IMG/VR virus record: IMGVR_UViG_3300035670_000890
Span: 1 to 31,670 of that record
From: a virus
Direction: 5' to 3' (one strand)
Length of the DNA: 31,670 bases
In this document: piece by piece, positions 18,881 through 26,852 of the stretch
How positions within the stretch are numbered: the first letter of the stretch is position 1
Layout: each line of letters opens with the position of its first letter
Made by a program: the position numbers and the translations under genes
The notes under the pieces: generated by a model
Databases searched by the model: none
What the model saw: only the letters and a program-made list of their open reading frames with translations
Told to the model about the DNA's origin: nothing

Positions 18881-19353
18881 GAGTGAATAAAAAGTTTACC
18901 TATGTTTTCAATGTTTCCTAACAACCAACCTATTGCGACAGCACCGCCCAAAATCATCCATTTAAACCGGTCAATTTCTTTTATTGACTCACTTACGCCA
19001 CCCATTTTATTGTCTTCTTTTTTGTGTCGTATCAACTCGTTTCGAATAGCATCGAGCCTCTCAGTCAATCTATGTTCAATTTGGTCTATTCTATCATGGA
19101 GTTCACGACTAACCGTGGTAATTCTGGAGTGAAGTTCTTTAATATCTTCTCTCAATTCGCTTTCCGTTTTACTGTGTTGTTCGTGCCTTTGTTCGTGAAT
19201 GGTTAACATTCGAACCAAAGCGTTATTCATCTCTTCAATCTTTTCAATTGAGAGTGACAATTTATCACATACAGAATCGGTTTGTTGTACATCTTTTTCC
19301 AACAAACCAATCTTTAATTCTAACGAATGGATTTTTTCTTCGTCAGGATACAT
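18877..19353 (-). CDS. coiled-coil protein with C-terminal membrane helix, 158 aa
   Basis: Residues 1-115 form a long heptad-type coiled coil (LELKIGLLEKDVQQTDSVCD; IDQIEHRLTERLDAIRNELI). Next come a charged KKEDNKMGG break and a terminal transmembrane helix (WMILGGAVAIGWLLG). The architecture matches a frequent T4-like phage protein near the lysis genes. It overlaps the 19343 gene by 11 bases. The function is unknown; a spanin- or holin-associated role is an inference from position. Confidence 0.7.
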   Translation of the reverse strand: MYPDEEKIHSLELKIGLLEKDVQQTDSVCDKLSLSIEKIEEMNNALVRMLTIHEQRHEQHSKTESELREDIKELHSRITTVSRELHDRIDQIEHRLTERLDAIRNELIRHKKEDNKMGGVSESIKEIDRFKWMILGGAVAIGWLLGNIENIGKLFIHS

Positions 19354-19522
19354 CTCTACCTTTCTTTTTTATGGCTGTTAACTCTTCCAGTAAACCCTTC
19401 AAATCTTTCATTTCTTGTCTTATTTTTGCCAATAAACAACGTGAATCTTCTTCCTCAGCATTATTCTTCAATTCTGTAGCAAAAGATTTCACTTCATACT
19501 CAATGTGATAATTTTGTTTCAT
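19343..19522 (-). CDS. hypothetical helical protein, 59 aa
   Basis: The ATG at 19522 overlaps the o-spanin stop (ATGA) and gives MKQNYHIEYEVKSFATELKN. The protein is helical and charged, with KIRQEMKDLKGLLEELTAIK. Not recognised. Confidence 0.6.
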   Translation of the reverse strand: MKQNYHIEYEVKSFATELKNNAEEEDSRCLLAKIRQEMKDLKGLLEELTAIKKKGRDVS

Positions 19523-19782
19523 TCCGAGCCCTCGAATATTTTTTTCTGCTTTTTGTACCATTCAGACCACGCTTGAACCTTTATACTACACTCGTGATAT
19601 TGCCCATAATTTATAGTTACAGTTTTTAACAAATCACTCAATTTATCACTATCTTTTTTTGCTTCTTGTAGTTCAGGGCAAGATTCATCCAGATTTTTTG
19701 GAATATCTGGAAAACTCGGTTTAACAAGAATTGAACATCCTGAAATTAAAAACGGAAAGATTAAATAAAATATTTTATTCAT
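19519..19782 (-). CDS. outer-membrane lipoprotein spanin subunit (o-spanin, Rz1-like)
   Basis: The ATG at 19782 gives a lipoprotein signal (MNKIFYLIFPFLISGCSI, lipobox L-I-S-G-C17). The mature part is short, starting SILVKPSFPDIPKNL and including NYGQYHECSIKVQAWSEWY. This NY-x2-Y-x-C...QAW-x-WY pattern is typical of small Rz1-like phage lipoproteins. The start lies within the end of the adjacent i-spanin gene. Together the pair would bridge and fuse inner and outer membranes at lysis, which implies a Gram-negative host. Confidence 0.8.
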   Translation of the reverse strand: MNKIFYLIFPFLISGCSILVKPSFPDIPKNLDESCPELQEAKKDSDKLSDLLKTVTINYGQYHECSIKVQAWSEWYKKQKKIFEGSE

Positions 19783-20233
19783 TTGGTTTGATATTCTTAG
19801 CGGCCGCATTGTGCAAATCGATTGCTTCTGGTGGCACTTTGCACTCCGCATCAATGATTTTTTCAACTTCAACTATTTTTTCCTGAATTACATACTGTGT
19901 ATCTTTCACCACTTTCACTTTTTCGACTATTTTTTCTTGTATTTCTATGTTCTTATGCTCTGACAGTTTTTCATTTAACGCGATTTGCTTTTCGTATTCG
20001 GCGACCTTTTGTTGCCAATCATTTGAAGATGCTATATAACCCTTGCAATATACAGCAAAAACAAAAACTATCAATGACAACAAGCGCACAACTTTAGCAT
20101 TTTCGCTAAAATGTGAGAACGGAACCTTATCGGCAAAATATGTTGCTATGCCCACCAAGAGGCTCAAAGCTATAAGAATGTTCACCAGTTCCGGCCAGAA
20201 AGTTTGTAACATCAAATCAAATAAAAAACTCAC
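19775..20233 (-). CDS. inner-membrane spanin subunit (i-spanin, Rz-like)
   Basis: The 152-residue protein has two N-terminal hydrophobic stretches (FWPELVNILIALSLLVGIAT; LLSLIVFVFAVYCKGYIAS). A long periplasmic coiled coil follows (VEKVKVVKDTQYVIQEKIVE), with a C-terminal DAECKVPPEAID. Its frame overlaps the lipoprotein partner by 8 bases. Classic i-spanins have a single N-terminal helix; here the first stretch may be an extra helix. Confidence 0.75.
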   Translation of the reverse strand: MSFLFDLMLQTFWPELVNILIALSLLVGIATYFADKVPFSHFSENAKVVRLLSLIVFVFAVYCKGYIASSNDWQQKVAEYEKQIALNEKLSEHKNIEIQEKIVEKVKVVKDTQYVIQEKIVEVEKIIDAECKVPPEAIDLHNAAAKNIKPNE

Positions 20234-20469
20234 GGCAGTTTCCTCGTAACAAATGAACTAAAAGGTATCACTCTTTTCTTCAACTTTTTCATAACACCAG
20301 GTTCGCCTTGTGGACCAACACCAACACCAGCAATTTCACCTGATCCGACATTAACAGTCGGCGAGTCTTCGCTCATTCTTTTTTTACGACCCTGGCAATG
20401 TGCTTTTTGTGAAAATCCTTTTGGATTGTTACAATCAATACTTTTTTTATATTTTTCGGACCATCCCAT
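20230..20469 (-). CDS. small conserved phage protein, HCQGRKK motif, 79 aa
   Basis: The protein contains DCNNPKGFSQKAHCQGRKKR, then SPTVNVGSGEIAGVGVGPQG and a basic end (VMKKLKKRVIPFSS). This combination recurs in T4-like aquatic phages as a short protein of unknown role. It overlaps the i-spanin start by four bases. Confidence 0.7.
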   Translation of the reverse strand: MGWSEKYKKSIDCNNPKGFSQKAHCQGRKKRMSEDSPTVNVGSGEIAGVGVGPQGEPGVMKKLKKRVIPFSSFVTRKLP

Positions 20470-20490
20470 TTCACATCTCTTTTATTTGTT

Positions 20491-20883
20491 TCAGTTTATA
20501 CTTCTTAGTATATTTGCTATTTTCATATCAACAGAAATTTCAGAAGAAATTATGTCATGTCCTTTAATGCCAATCACTTTGTCGGGCATACAACTCAGAA
20601 AAAGAAGATATGTTTTTAAAGCAGGGTAATCTTCTTTCGATAACTTGAAAAATAACAAGCGGGTTGCAACCTCGGGACCAAAAACATTGTAAAGTACAAC
20701 CAAGTGATTCAAAACCAACTGTTCTCTGACTTCATTCAGTTTACGATATCTACGAAACAATCTTTTCAGATAATTGAATCGTTTCATATCTTCTTTAAAT
20801 TCACTCATTATACAACTTGGTTTATCATACGCCTTTGTAGCGTAAATTAGATAATTCTCATTCGTCAAATTTGCAAAGGACAT
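20491..20883 (-). CDS. conserved T4-like phage protein, 130 aa
   Basis: MSFANLTNENYLIYATKAYD..., then FNYLKRLFRRYRKLNEVRE, LNHLVVLYNVFGPEVATRLL and PALKTYLLFLSCMPDKVIGI. The all-helical protein belongs to a family common in T4-like aquatic phages, usually beside virion genes; its role is unknown. It starts two bases after the stop of the 20886 gene. Confidence 0.75.
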   Translation of the reverse strand: MSFANLTNENYLIYATKAYDKPSCIMSEFKEDMKRFNYLKRLFRRYRKLNEVREQLVLNHLVVLYNVFGPEVATRLLFFKLSKEDYPALKTYLLFLSCMPDKVIGIKGHDIISSEISVDMKIANILRSIN

Positions 20884-20885
20884 TA

Positions 20886-21308
20886 TCAGTTTTCTTCTAG
20901 ATCCTCCTCATCCGATAACAATTCTTCCATTCGTTCGTCATCTCCTACTTCAGCGTAGAAATCGTAACGACCTTCATCGGTGAGATAATATAAAATATAA
21001 ATGTTTGTTTGAAGATTCGAATTGCTGAACTGTTCAATTTCAATAACAAGCTCATCACCCTCAAAATCCGCATCATAAAGTGCTGGCATATCTAAGCCGT
21101 AATATGCCAGCACTTTACGAATTTTTTGTATGCCCGCTTCAGGTGAAAGAAACAAGTCGTCAAGCTCGTTCATTAAGCGAAAATTAATCTGCATACGAAT
21201 TTTTGGGTTGTCAATAGCCGATGAGGCCTCTCCCGTCGGTTCGTGGGCTTCAATCGCTTGGCCAGTTTCTATGTTGGCCAATTCATTCAAATATGCTTTA
21301 AAATTCAT
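20886..21308 (-). CDS. hypothetical protein with capsid-targeting-like N-terminus, 140 aa
   Basis: The protein begins MNFKAYLNELANIETGQAIE, similar in spacing to the T4 capsid-targeting leader. It continues with KIRMQINFRLMNELDDLFLS, KVLAYYGLDMPALYD and an acidic C-terminus (MEELLSDEEDLEEN). Its ATG overlaps the TAA of the structural gene upstream. This family usually sits with virion genes in T4-like phages. The function is unknown. Confidence 0.7.
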   Translation of the reverse strand: MNFKAYLNELANIETGQAIEAHEPTGEASSAIDNPKIRMQINFRLMNELDDLFLSPEAGIQKIRKVLAYYGLDMPALYDADFEGDELVIEIEQFSNSNLQTNIYILYYLTDEGRYDFYAEVGDDERMEELLSDEEDLEEN

Positions 21309-21868
21309 TAGTAGACGTTACCGCCATCACCATACATCGAACCCATAGCCACCACAGTTTCGGTTTGAACTCGATTTGCGCGGCCGCCCATAGTTATGGT
21401 AAAGACAGCATTTGACATTGTATTAGCAACTGGTGTATTTGCATACAGACCGCCGTCAACAACATCAACACCCACAATGTAATTAGCTGAGTTGACACGA
21501 ACGACAACTGTAGCTGGTGTATTTCCTGACGTTGCGCCAATGCCATTTCCGCCAGTGAGTGTGAGTGTTGCGTTTGAACCCACGGCACCAGCGTTTGCTG
21601 TAACAGACGTAATTGGACCCATGCCGACTTTGCGAATCACCCAACCCGCATGTTGAGGAACGCCTTGACTGGCTGTTGCTGATGCTTGTTCAGCGGCATC
21701 GACACCAAAAACACCTAAAGCGGCATTTTGAATAGTTGCATTGATTTGTGTATTAGCGTAATACGTTTGTCCGTTCGAACTAACCGATCCTGTTGTTCCG
21801 CCATAACCCGTTGTATCGGTTTGTTTTGGTGCGTTATTGGCGGCGTCTAAATTTCCCCAAAGTGACAT
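21308..21868 (-). CDS. virion structural protein (MSLWGN family), 186 aa
   Basis: The protein starts MSLWGNLDAANNAPKQTDTT and is glycine/threonine/asparagine-rich, with a beta-rich centre (TLTLTGGNGIG, TVVVRVNSANYIVGVDVVDG). The SLWGN-x-D-A-x-N-APK start marks a structural protein family of T4-like aquatic phages. Its Shine-Dalgarno is strong (TAGGAGAT) and a near-consensus late box (CATAAATA) lies upstream. Confidence 0.75.
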   Translation of the reverse strand: MSLWGNLDAANNAPKQTDTTGYGGTTGSVSSNGQTYYANTQINATIQNAALGVFGVDAAEQASATASQGVPQHAGWVIRKVGMGPITSVTANAGAVGSNATLTLTGGNGIGATSGNTPATVVVRVNSANYIVGVDVVDGGLYANTPVANTMSNAVFTITMGGRANRVQTETVVAMGSMYGDGGNVY

Positions 21869-21902
21869 TTAAATCTCCTAAGTGTTAATAATTTTGATTA
21901 TG

Positions 21903-21910
21903 TATTTATG
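21903..21910 (-). promoter_or_regulatory. T4-type late promoter box
   Basis: The minus strand reads CATAAATA (seven of eight to TATAAATA), 34 bp before the ATG of the structural gene, a normal distance for a T4 late promoter. Confidence 0.55.
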
Positions 21911-21922
21911 CCCGCACACACG

Positions 21923-24900
21923 TTAAATATTTTTAGTTAGAGTGTTACCCAACTCGGGGTCTTTCTGAAATTTGTCCTCGTCAGGCATTTTCTTCATAGC
22001 AGATTTTACAATTTGTGCTTTTTTGCTAATCTGTTTTTCTTCCTTGACGGGCTTTTTCATTTGTTTTTGCATAGCCATTCTAGCGAGTTGACGAGCCTTT
22101 GCAACACCCTCGCCTCTCTTGCCAACGACAACATCTTTCTTTGGTTTCGATGGTGTGAATGGAGGTTCTGTTTCTTCTTTCTGAACATTGTGTGCAGAAA
22201 CTTTCTTCGATTCGTAATCACCAACATCTACAACATAGAAAGGAGTGCCATGTGCATCACCTTTATCGTGTCTAACGACTTTACCTGAAACCATTTTGCC
22301 TTTGTGTGGAACTTTTACTTTGGTTCCTGGTGCGTGAACTTCGTCAATTTGTTCTACTTCTTCCTTTTTCAAATCAATTTTTTTATATTGACCACTCTTT
22401 GACATTTTGTATTGCTGACTCAAAGCTTTTTCTTTTGTGTTATGCACACCAGATTTGAAAGTTTCACCAGTTTTTGTGGTAGCAACATTTCTATATCCTT
22501 CGTCAAGTTCAATTTCTTCACCGACATGCTGAGTTGAATGCGCCTTATCTGCACGATAAACACTAATGCCTGCGGTGTTCTTCATCTTCCAATGTTTTGC
22601 AGCATTCTGTGCGGCTTCGTATGAAGTGCTGCCATGGGTTTCGTGTTTTCCATGTTTTGCATGAACTGCAACATATGGTTTCTTTTCTTCATCGAGTTCT
22701 ACTTCTTCTTTCTTCATTTTGACGCCAGCAAGTTTCATACCCGACTTTGCCAAACCTTGCAGTCTTTTTGAGACGCCTTCATAATCGCCAGCATTGTATT
22801 TCTTGGCGATTGAACCGTGAACTTTGTCTCTGTATGAATTCAGAGTGTCTTTGCTGAGTTCATCAATCTGTTCGACTTCTTCGCTTACAGACTTCCAACT
22901 GCCGCCTTTTTCTTTGTACCATTTTGCCGCCCAGCCGTTAGCATAAGCGGAGTTTCCAGTAATGGTGATTAATCCATTTTGTATCATCACCCAAGTTTCA
23001 TTTTCTGTTGTTGGACACCAAACATCTTCTGATCCGGCATCTATTTTGTAAAGATTTTGTGTATTATGGAATTTTTTATTCCTAATATAAGATGCTGAAG
23101 TCATTTCTTCAGATTTTTCTCTGCTATTTACATAATAACCGTTTAAATATGCGGCAAGTAAAGATGCCCACAAATGGTCATATTCTTTCTGAACAAAACC
23201 AAAAGTGTGACGGCCTTCTATTTTTGTGGATTCTCCCTTGTCCCAGCCATCGTAGACTACTGAACTCGCTAAAAATATTTCTCTTTCTTTTTCGTTCATT
23301 GATAAGACTTTTTGTATCCAGTTATCTTTTTTGGTCCAATTTTCAATTAATAAGGAAGATTCGTTTTTTAATACAGAACACATTAACAACTTCATATGTG
23401 TGTTCAAGTTTATAGCTTCAACCAGCTCTTTACCATTTTCCCTAGAAATTACCCATTTATGATTTGGTGTGCAACGAACGGAAAATCCCGTAGGCTTTCC
23501 AATTTCTATTAAAGGAGCATTTTCATAAAAGTGTTTGTGTAAAACGGGTTTCCACTCTAATTTGTCTTCTTTCATATTATAGGAAAGTATTTCGTCGCCA
23601 ACATTTAAATCTTCATAAGATATGGGCCCACTTTTAGCTATTGCTAAACTATCTAAAGGAACACAAGGGTAAACGTCAAACTTGGACTTTGCTAATGATT
23701 TTGCTCTAGCCCAAAGTTCTGGATTGGTCGGCTTGTTTTCTTCATCAAGCTCTTTAAATTCTTCATTGATTCCGGCTTTGGCTGCAGCTATTGAAATATA
23801 ATTTTTTTGTTTTTTGCCGTCCTTGTAAAGAGCAAATACGTCTTCACCATATTTTTCAATGTGATGGCCACCTTTTTTCCAGACAACTTCGCCGCCCGAT
23901 TCGCGAATAACTTCTTCGTTCATTTCAGCTGTTAGATAGTTTGCAACCGTTGAAACGTAATCTTCAGCTAAAGTGATTTTTGATTGACACCATTCTGGCA
24001 AATTATCATTGTCTTCTAACATATCAGTAATTCTTTGTGCATTTGCCATAATTGAGCGTAAATCTGACTTTAACATTTCACCTTCGTAATCATACTCGCG
24101 CTCATCTTCGTAAAGAGACTCATTTACACCATGCATCTTGTTATGTCTCTTAACTGCACTTTCTATAGAACCTATTGGTTTAAATCCAAGTTTTGACCAG
24201 TGTTGGGGATGAATATGGTCTAAAACTTTATCTCTTGGATCCGTGTCCATGCTACGAACATGCTTTTTGAGAGCTTCGTGGTCACCCTTCTTCATTAAAT
24301 TGGCGGCAGTATGAAAACTATTCTTATCGATGCCACCGTGTTCGTCAGCGTATTTCTTTAGTTTATCTGCGTGAGTGCCAATTGAAGGCGCGTTTTCGGT
24401 CATTTGCGTTTCTTCGTTTCTTGTAGCCATTTTGTTACGCAATTGTAATGCAGATGACCGTGTCATGCCTTTAATTCTCCTGTCGAGAATTTTTTGTGCC
24501 ATGTCTTTATATTCGCCACTTGTAGCGTGGCTTGCGAGTGCGGGAATTTCTCTTCTTGCGGCCTTCTGGTAATTGTAATGAGTTTGCGCCGAGATTTCAT
24601 CAATTTGTTCAACATCTTCATTCGTTGTTCTGCCTGTTGCAAGCTTACCTGCAGCACGAACAATACCGGTTTGTCGTTTCATTTCTTTTCTGTGCAAGTC
24701 TTTCGCTTCTTCTGGTCTGTTTCTGGAAGCGGCAACACCACTTCTATATCCTTTCTCACCAACATCAGCGGAGGCTTTTCTGATATATGTCATTAAGGTA
24801 GTTTTCTTCAGTTCATCAATCTGTTCGACTTCTTCATTATATTGAGCTGGACGTAAATGTGATGCAATTTTTGCAATGTGGTGAGTTTGAATTCCCTGTT

Positions 24901-26182
24901 TTTTGAGTGCAGAGTTTACTTTGTCCCAGGTTGTATGCTTTTCATCGCCTGGACGAAGATGTGTGGCGAATCTTGCAGCACCTTGAGTACCAATCACTTT
25001 AGTTACTGCTTTTACCGCATGTTCAACAGGAACTTTTGCCTCATCAATCTGCTCAGATTCTTCGTTTACATCATCTTTTTGTTTTGAACCACCATAACGG
25101 TGTCCTTGTACGACTTGTTTCGAAGGTTGTTTCTTTTCTTTTGGCTTGTGAAAAATGTCTTCTTCTCTTTCACGGGCTTCATCCTCTCTCTTATCGCGAA
25201 GACGTTGGATTCTTTGCAATGCGGTTTCTTCCTTCTGCAATTGTTGACCGCCCTTTGAACGATAGTGAAGAACTGTTGACGCATCGTTGTGTTGGTCAAG
25301 ATATTTGCCTTCAGCCTTTGGATTATGGCCTTTCATTGCCTGTGCTGCTTCATGTGCATCTTTTTGGATGTACTTGAGTTCAGCATCAGACTTGTAATGA
25401 TATGCATGACCCTTCAGAGGCATGGCAAGGCGAGCCTCATCGATTTCAACTTCTTCTTTGGCGAGTCTATCAACTGCTCTCATGATGCCAGTATTTCTCT
25501 TCGCCAAATGTTTCATTGCTCTTTTGAAACCGCCCTCTGTTTGTGACAGTTGAACATCAGCCATAGCACCTTGAGCATCTGGAACAGACTTACGCACATA
25601 GTTACCCAAAGTAGTTTTGCTCAGTTCATCAATCTGTTCTACTTCTTCTTTCTTCATAAATTTCTTCAAAAGTTCTTTTCCTTTACTTGCCTTTTCTTCA
25701 GAATCCATTTTTGCTTTGTGTTCTTTTGATGCACTCTTGTATTCTGGGCTGTTGATATCGCGATACGGAGTCTTTTGTTTCTCCTTTGGCCCTGAACCTT
25801 CTTCAAGTTCAACTTCTTCGTTTCTTGTTTTATTCGTCATTTTTGAAGTCCTTAAAATTGAAAGTACCAAAGGCGCCTTCAATTGTTTGTGGCGAGGTAC
25901 TGGAATATGTTCTTTAGAATCTGGATGAGTGAAAACATCGTGCGAACCCGATGTTCGTGTAAGTTTCCATCCTTGTTTCTTTAGATGGCTGTGAACTGCT
26001 CTGGTGTCCATGTTGGCACCGGGCATCTCTGTTAATTGTTCATCTTCTTTCAATTTTACCTCAGCACTATCGCTTGTTGGCCTAGGAGAAACTACTGGTG
26101 TGCTTTTTACCATATGCGGAATCGTGGGCTTAAATCTGCCCTTTTCTCGGTGTTGTTCAAATAGTTTATTTAGTTTTTTCAC
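21923..26182 (-). CDS. giant modular late protein with processing-site-like repeats, HicA-like domain and intein
   Basis: The 1,419-residue product starts at GTG 26182 directly after the upstream stop; an ATG at 26218 (1,431 residues) overlaps that gene by 35 bases. It looks like a string of short modules. A HicA-like domain lies at about residues 58-115. There follow segments beginning ELSK-TTLGNYVRK, YHYKSDAELKYIQKDAHEAA and a KAVTKVIGTQG module, the KSKFDVYP/SAYANGWAAKWY module and a KOW-like end (KVKVPHKGKMVSGKVVRHDK). The modules are separated by an acidic motif with the form EEVEQIDEL or EEVELDE. At least ten copies are visible. I-D-E and L-D-E fit the (I/L)-x-E cleavage rule of T4-type prohead proteases, so processing into head peptides is plausible. 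An intein interrupts residues 840-1077. It is followed by virion genes. The function is unknown. Confidence 0.75.
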   Translation of the reverse strand: MKKLNKLFEQHREKGRFKPTIPHMVKSTPVVSPRPTSDSAEVKLKEDEQLTEMPGANMDTRAVHSHLKKQGWKLTRTSGSHDVFTHPDSKEHIPVPRHKQLKAPLVLSILRTSKMTNKTRNEEVELEEGSGPKEKQKTPYRDINSPEYKSASKEHKAKMDSEEKASKGKELLKKFMKKEEVEQIDELSKTTLGNYVRKSVPDAQGAMADVQLSQTEGGFKRAMKHLAKRNTGIMRAVDRLAKEEVEIDEARLAMPLKGHAYHYKSDAELKYIQKDAHEAAQAMKGHNPKAEGKYLDQHNDASTVLHYRSKGGQQLQKEETALQRIQRLRDKREDEAREREEDIFHKPKEKKQPSKQVVQGHRYGGSKQKDDVNEESEQIDEAKVPVEHAVKAVTKVIGTQGAARFATHLRPGDEKHTTWDKVNSALKKQGIQTHHIAKIASHLRPAQYNEEVEQIDELKKTTLMTYIRKASADVGEKGYRSGVAASRNRPEEAKDLHRKEMKRQTGIVRAAGKLATGRTTNEDVEQIDEISAQTHYNYQKAARREIPALASHATSGEYKDMAQKILDRRIKGMTRSSALQLRNKMATRNEETQMTENAPSIGTHADKLKKYADEHGGIDKNSFHTAANLMKKGDHEALKKHVRSMDTDPRDKVLDHIHPQHWSKLGFKPIGSIESAVKRHNKMHGVNESLYEDEREYDYEGEMLKSDLRSIMANAQRITDMLEDNDNLPEWCQSKITLAEDYVSTVANYLTAEMNEEVIRESGGEVVWKKGGHHIEKYGEDVFALYKDGKKQKNYISIAAAKAGINEEFKELDEENKPTNPELWARAKSLAKSKFDVYPCVPLDSLAIAKSGPISYEDLNVGDEILSYNMKEDKLEWKPVLHKHFYENAPLIEIGKPTGFSVRCTPNHKWVISRENGKELVEAINLNTHMKLLMCSVLKNESSLLIENWTKKDNWIQKVLSMNEKEREIFLASSVVYDGWDKGESTKIEGRHTFGFVQKEYDHLWASLLAAYLNGYYVNSREKSEEMTSASYIRNKKFHNTQNLYKIDAGSEDVWCPTTENETWVMIQNGLITITGNSAYANGWAAKWYKEKGGSWKSVSEEVEQIDELSKDTLNSYRDKVHGSIAKKYNAGDYEGVSKRLQGLAKSGMKLAGVKMKKEEVELDEEKKPYVAVHAKHGKHETHGSTSYEAAQNAAKHWKMKNTAGISVYRADKAHSTQHVGEEIELDEGYRNVATTKTGETFKSGVHNTKEKALSQQYKMSKSGQYKKIDLKKEEVEQIDEVHAPGTKVKVPHKGKMVSGKVVRHDKGDAHGTPFYVVDVGDYESKKVSAHNVQKEETEPPFTPSKPKKDVVVGKRGEGVAKARQLARMAMQKQMKKPVKEEKQISKKAQIVKSAMKKMPDEDKFQKDPELGNTLTKNI

Positions 26183-26510
26183 TTCAATCTTCTTTCGCCA
26201 TTTTTGTTGCTGTAGCATACATTACTGACTTGCCTCTTGAACCATATCTTTCTTTGAAACCGGAAAGTTTCTTTTTCATGCCTTTAACATATTCTTCTTT
26301 CTTTTTCATTTCTGGCTCTGTCAGCGAGCGTTCATCTAGTTCAGTTTCTTCTTTTTTTACAAGTTTAGAGGTTGCCTTCTTGATACCTTCGACTCTGTTG
26401 TATCTGTCCATGCCCTTGTATTTGTCGCCAGCAACCAGACGGGTGGCAGACTTGTCAATATAACTTTTCAATGTGTCTTTGCTCAGTTCATCAATCTGCT
26501 CAGTTTCCTC
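22340..26510 (-). repeat. dispersed repeats coding E-E-V-E-Q-I-D-E
   Basis: Near-identical 24-nt copies of the acidic motif occur at 22340-22363, 22859-22882, 24596-24619, 24812-24835, 25040-25063, 25625-25648 and 26487-26510. Related forms (EEVEIDE, EEIELDE, EEVELDE, EETELDE) occur at about 25436, 22505, 22695, 25800 and 26330. In four copies (22859, 24812, 25625 and 26487) the conserved stretch continues into codons for a T-L-x2-Y segment (ELSK-x-TL or ELKK-TTL). Confidence 0.8.
22952..23665 (-). other. intein inside the modular late protein (238 aa)
   Basis: The protein reads ...KFDVYP, then C840 VPLDSLAIAKSGPISYEDL. It ends DVWCPTTENETWVMIQNG...TITGN1077, then S of SAYANGWAAKWY. This gives an N-terminal Cys, block A, block B with T-x2-H (VRCTPNHKWVI), block F and a terminal Asn before Ser+1. 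The penultimate residue is Gly rather than the usual His. Removing it joins the conserved phage sequence KFDVYP-SAYANGW without a gap. The central ~110 residues contain REIFLASSVVYDGWDKG and FGFVQKEYDHLWASLLAAYL, which resemble one degenerate LAGLIDADG motif, so homing activity is doubtful. Confidence 0.88.
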
Positions 26511-26837
26511 TTTTCTAACTGGTTGGACAGCAGGTTCTCTTACACTAGCTGCCTGAAAAGGTTTTGCTACTCCGATATCATTTCTAACTTTCCCAGCGTT
26601 TTTTTCTTTTTGTGTTTCAACTTCTTTCGCGAAATCTTCGTTATCAACTTCTTCCTTCTTCAACACACCACGACCAACCAGAACATCCTTATGTGTAATT
26701 TTATCTTTTGGATGTGCAAGTGCAGCAAGACTCTTTTCTTTGTCAGTCTTTGGTTCTGTGCCTTCTTTAGCTTCATTAGCCATAATTTTAGCGGCCGCCT
26801 CAGCTACTTTTCTTGTGATTTCGTTATCGAACTGCAT
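26184..26837 (-). CDS. late protein with the same I-D-E repeats, 217 aa
   Basis: The protein begins MQFDNEITRKVAEAAAKIMA and includes one EETEQIDELSKDTLKSYIDK unit and one EETELDER. The conserved C-terminal module (KKEEYVKGMKKKLSGFKERY, then GKSVMYATATKMAKED) is found in many T4-like phage head-region proteins. Similar repeats and direct adjacency to the giant modular protein suggest a common origin and probably the same processing. Shine-Dalgarno GGGAG is present and a late box (TATAAATT) lies 18 bp before the start. Confidence 0.75.
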   Translation of the reverse strand: MQFDNEITRKVAEAAAKIMANEAKEGTEPKTDKEKSLAALAHPKDKITHKDVLVGRGVLKKEEVDNEDFAKEVETQKEKNAGKVRNDIGVAKPFQAASVREPAVQPVRKEETEQIDELSKDTLKSYIDKSATRLVAGDKYKGMDRYNRVEGIKKATSKLVKKEETELDERSLTEPEMKKKEEYVKGMKKKLSGFKERYGSRGKSVMYATATKMAKED

Positions 26838-26852
26838 TTTTTTCTCCCGGTT

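Noticed and set aside
22340-26510. Repeats in the giant late gene as a CRISPR array
   Set aside because: Spacing is irregular, copies stay in frame and vary by codon, and they encode a conserved peptide.
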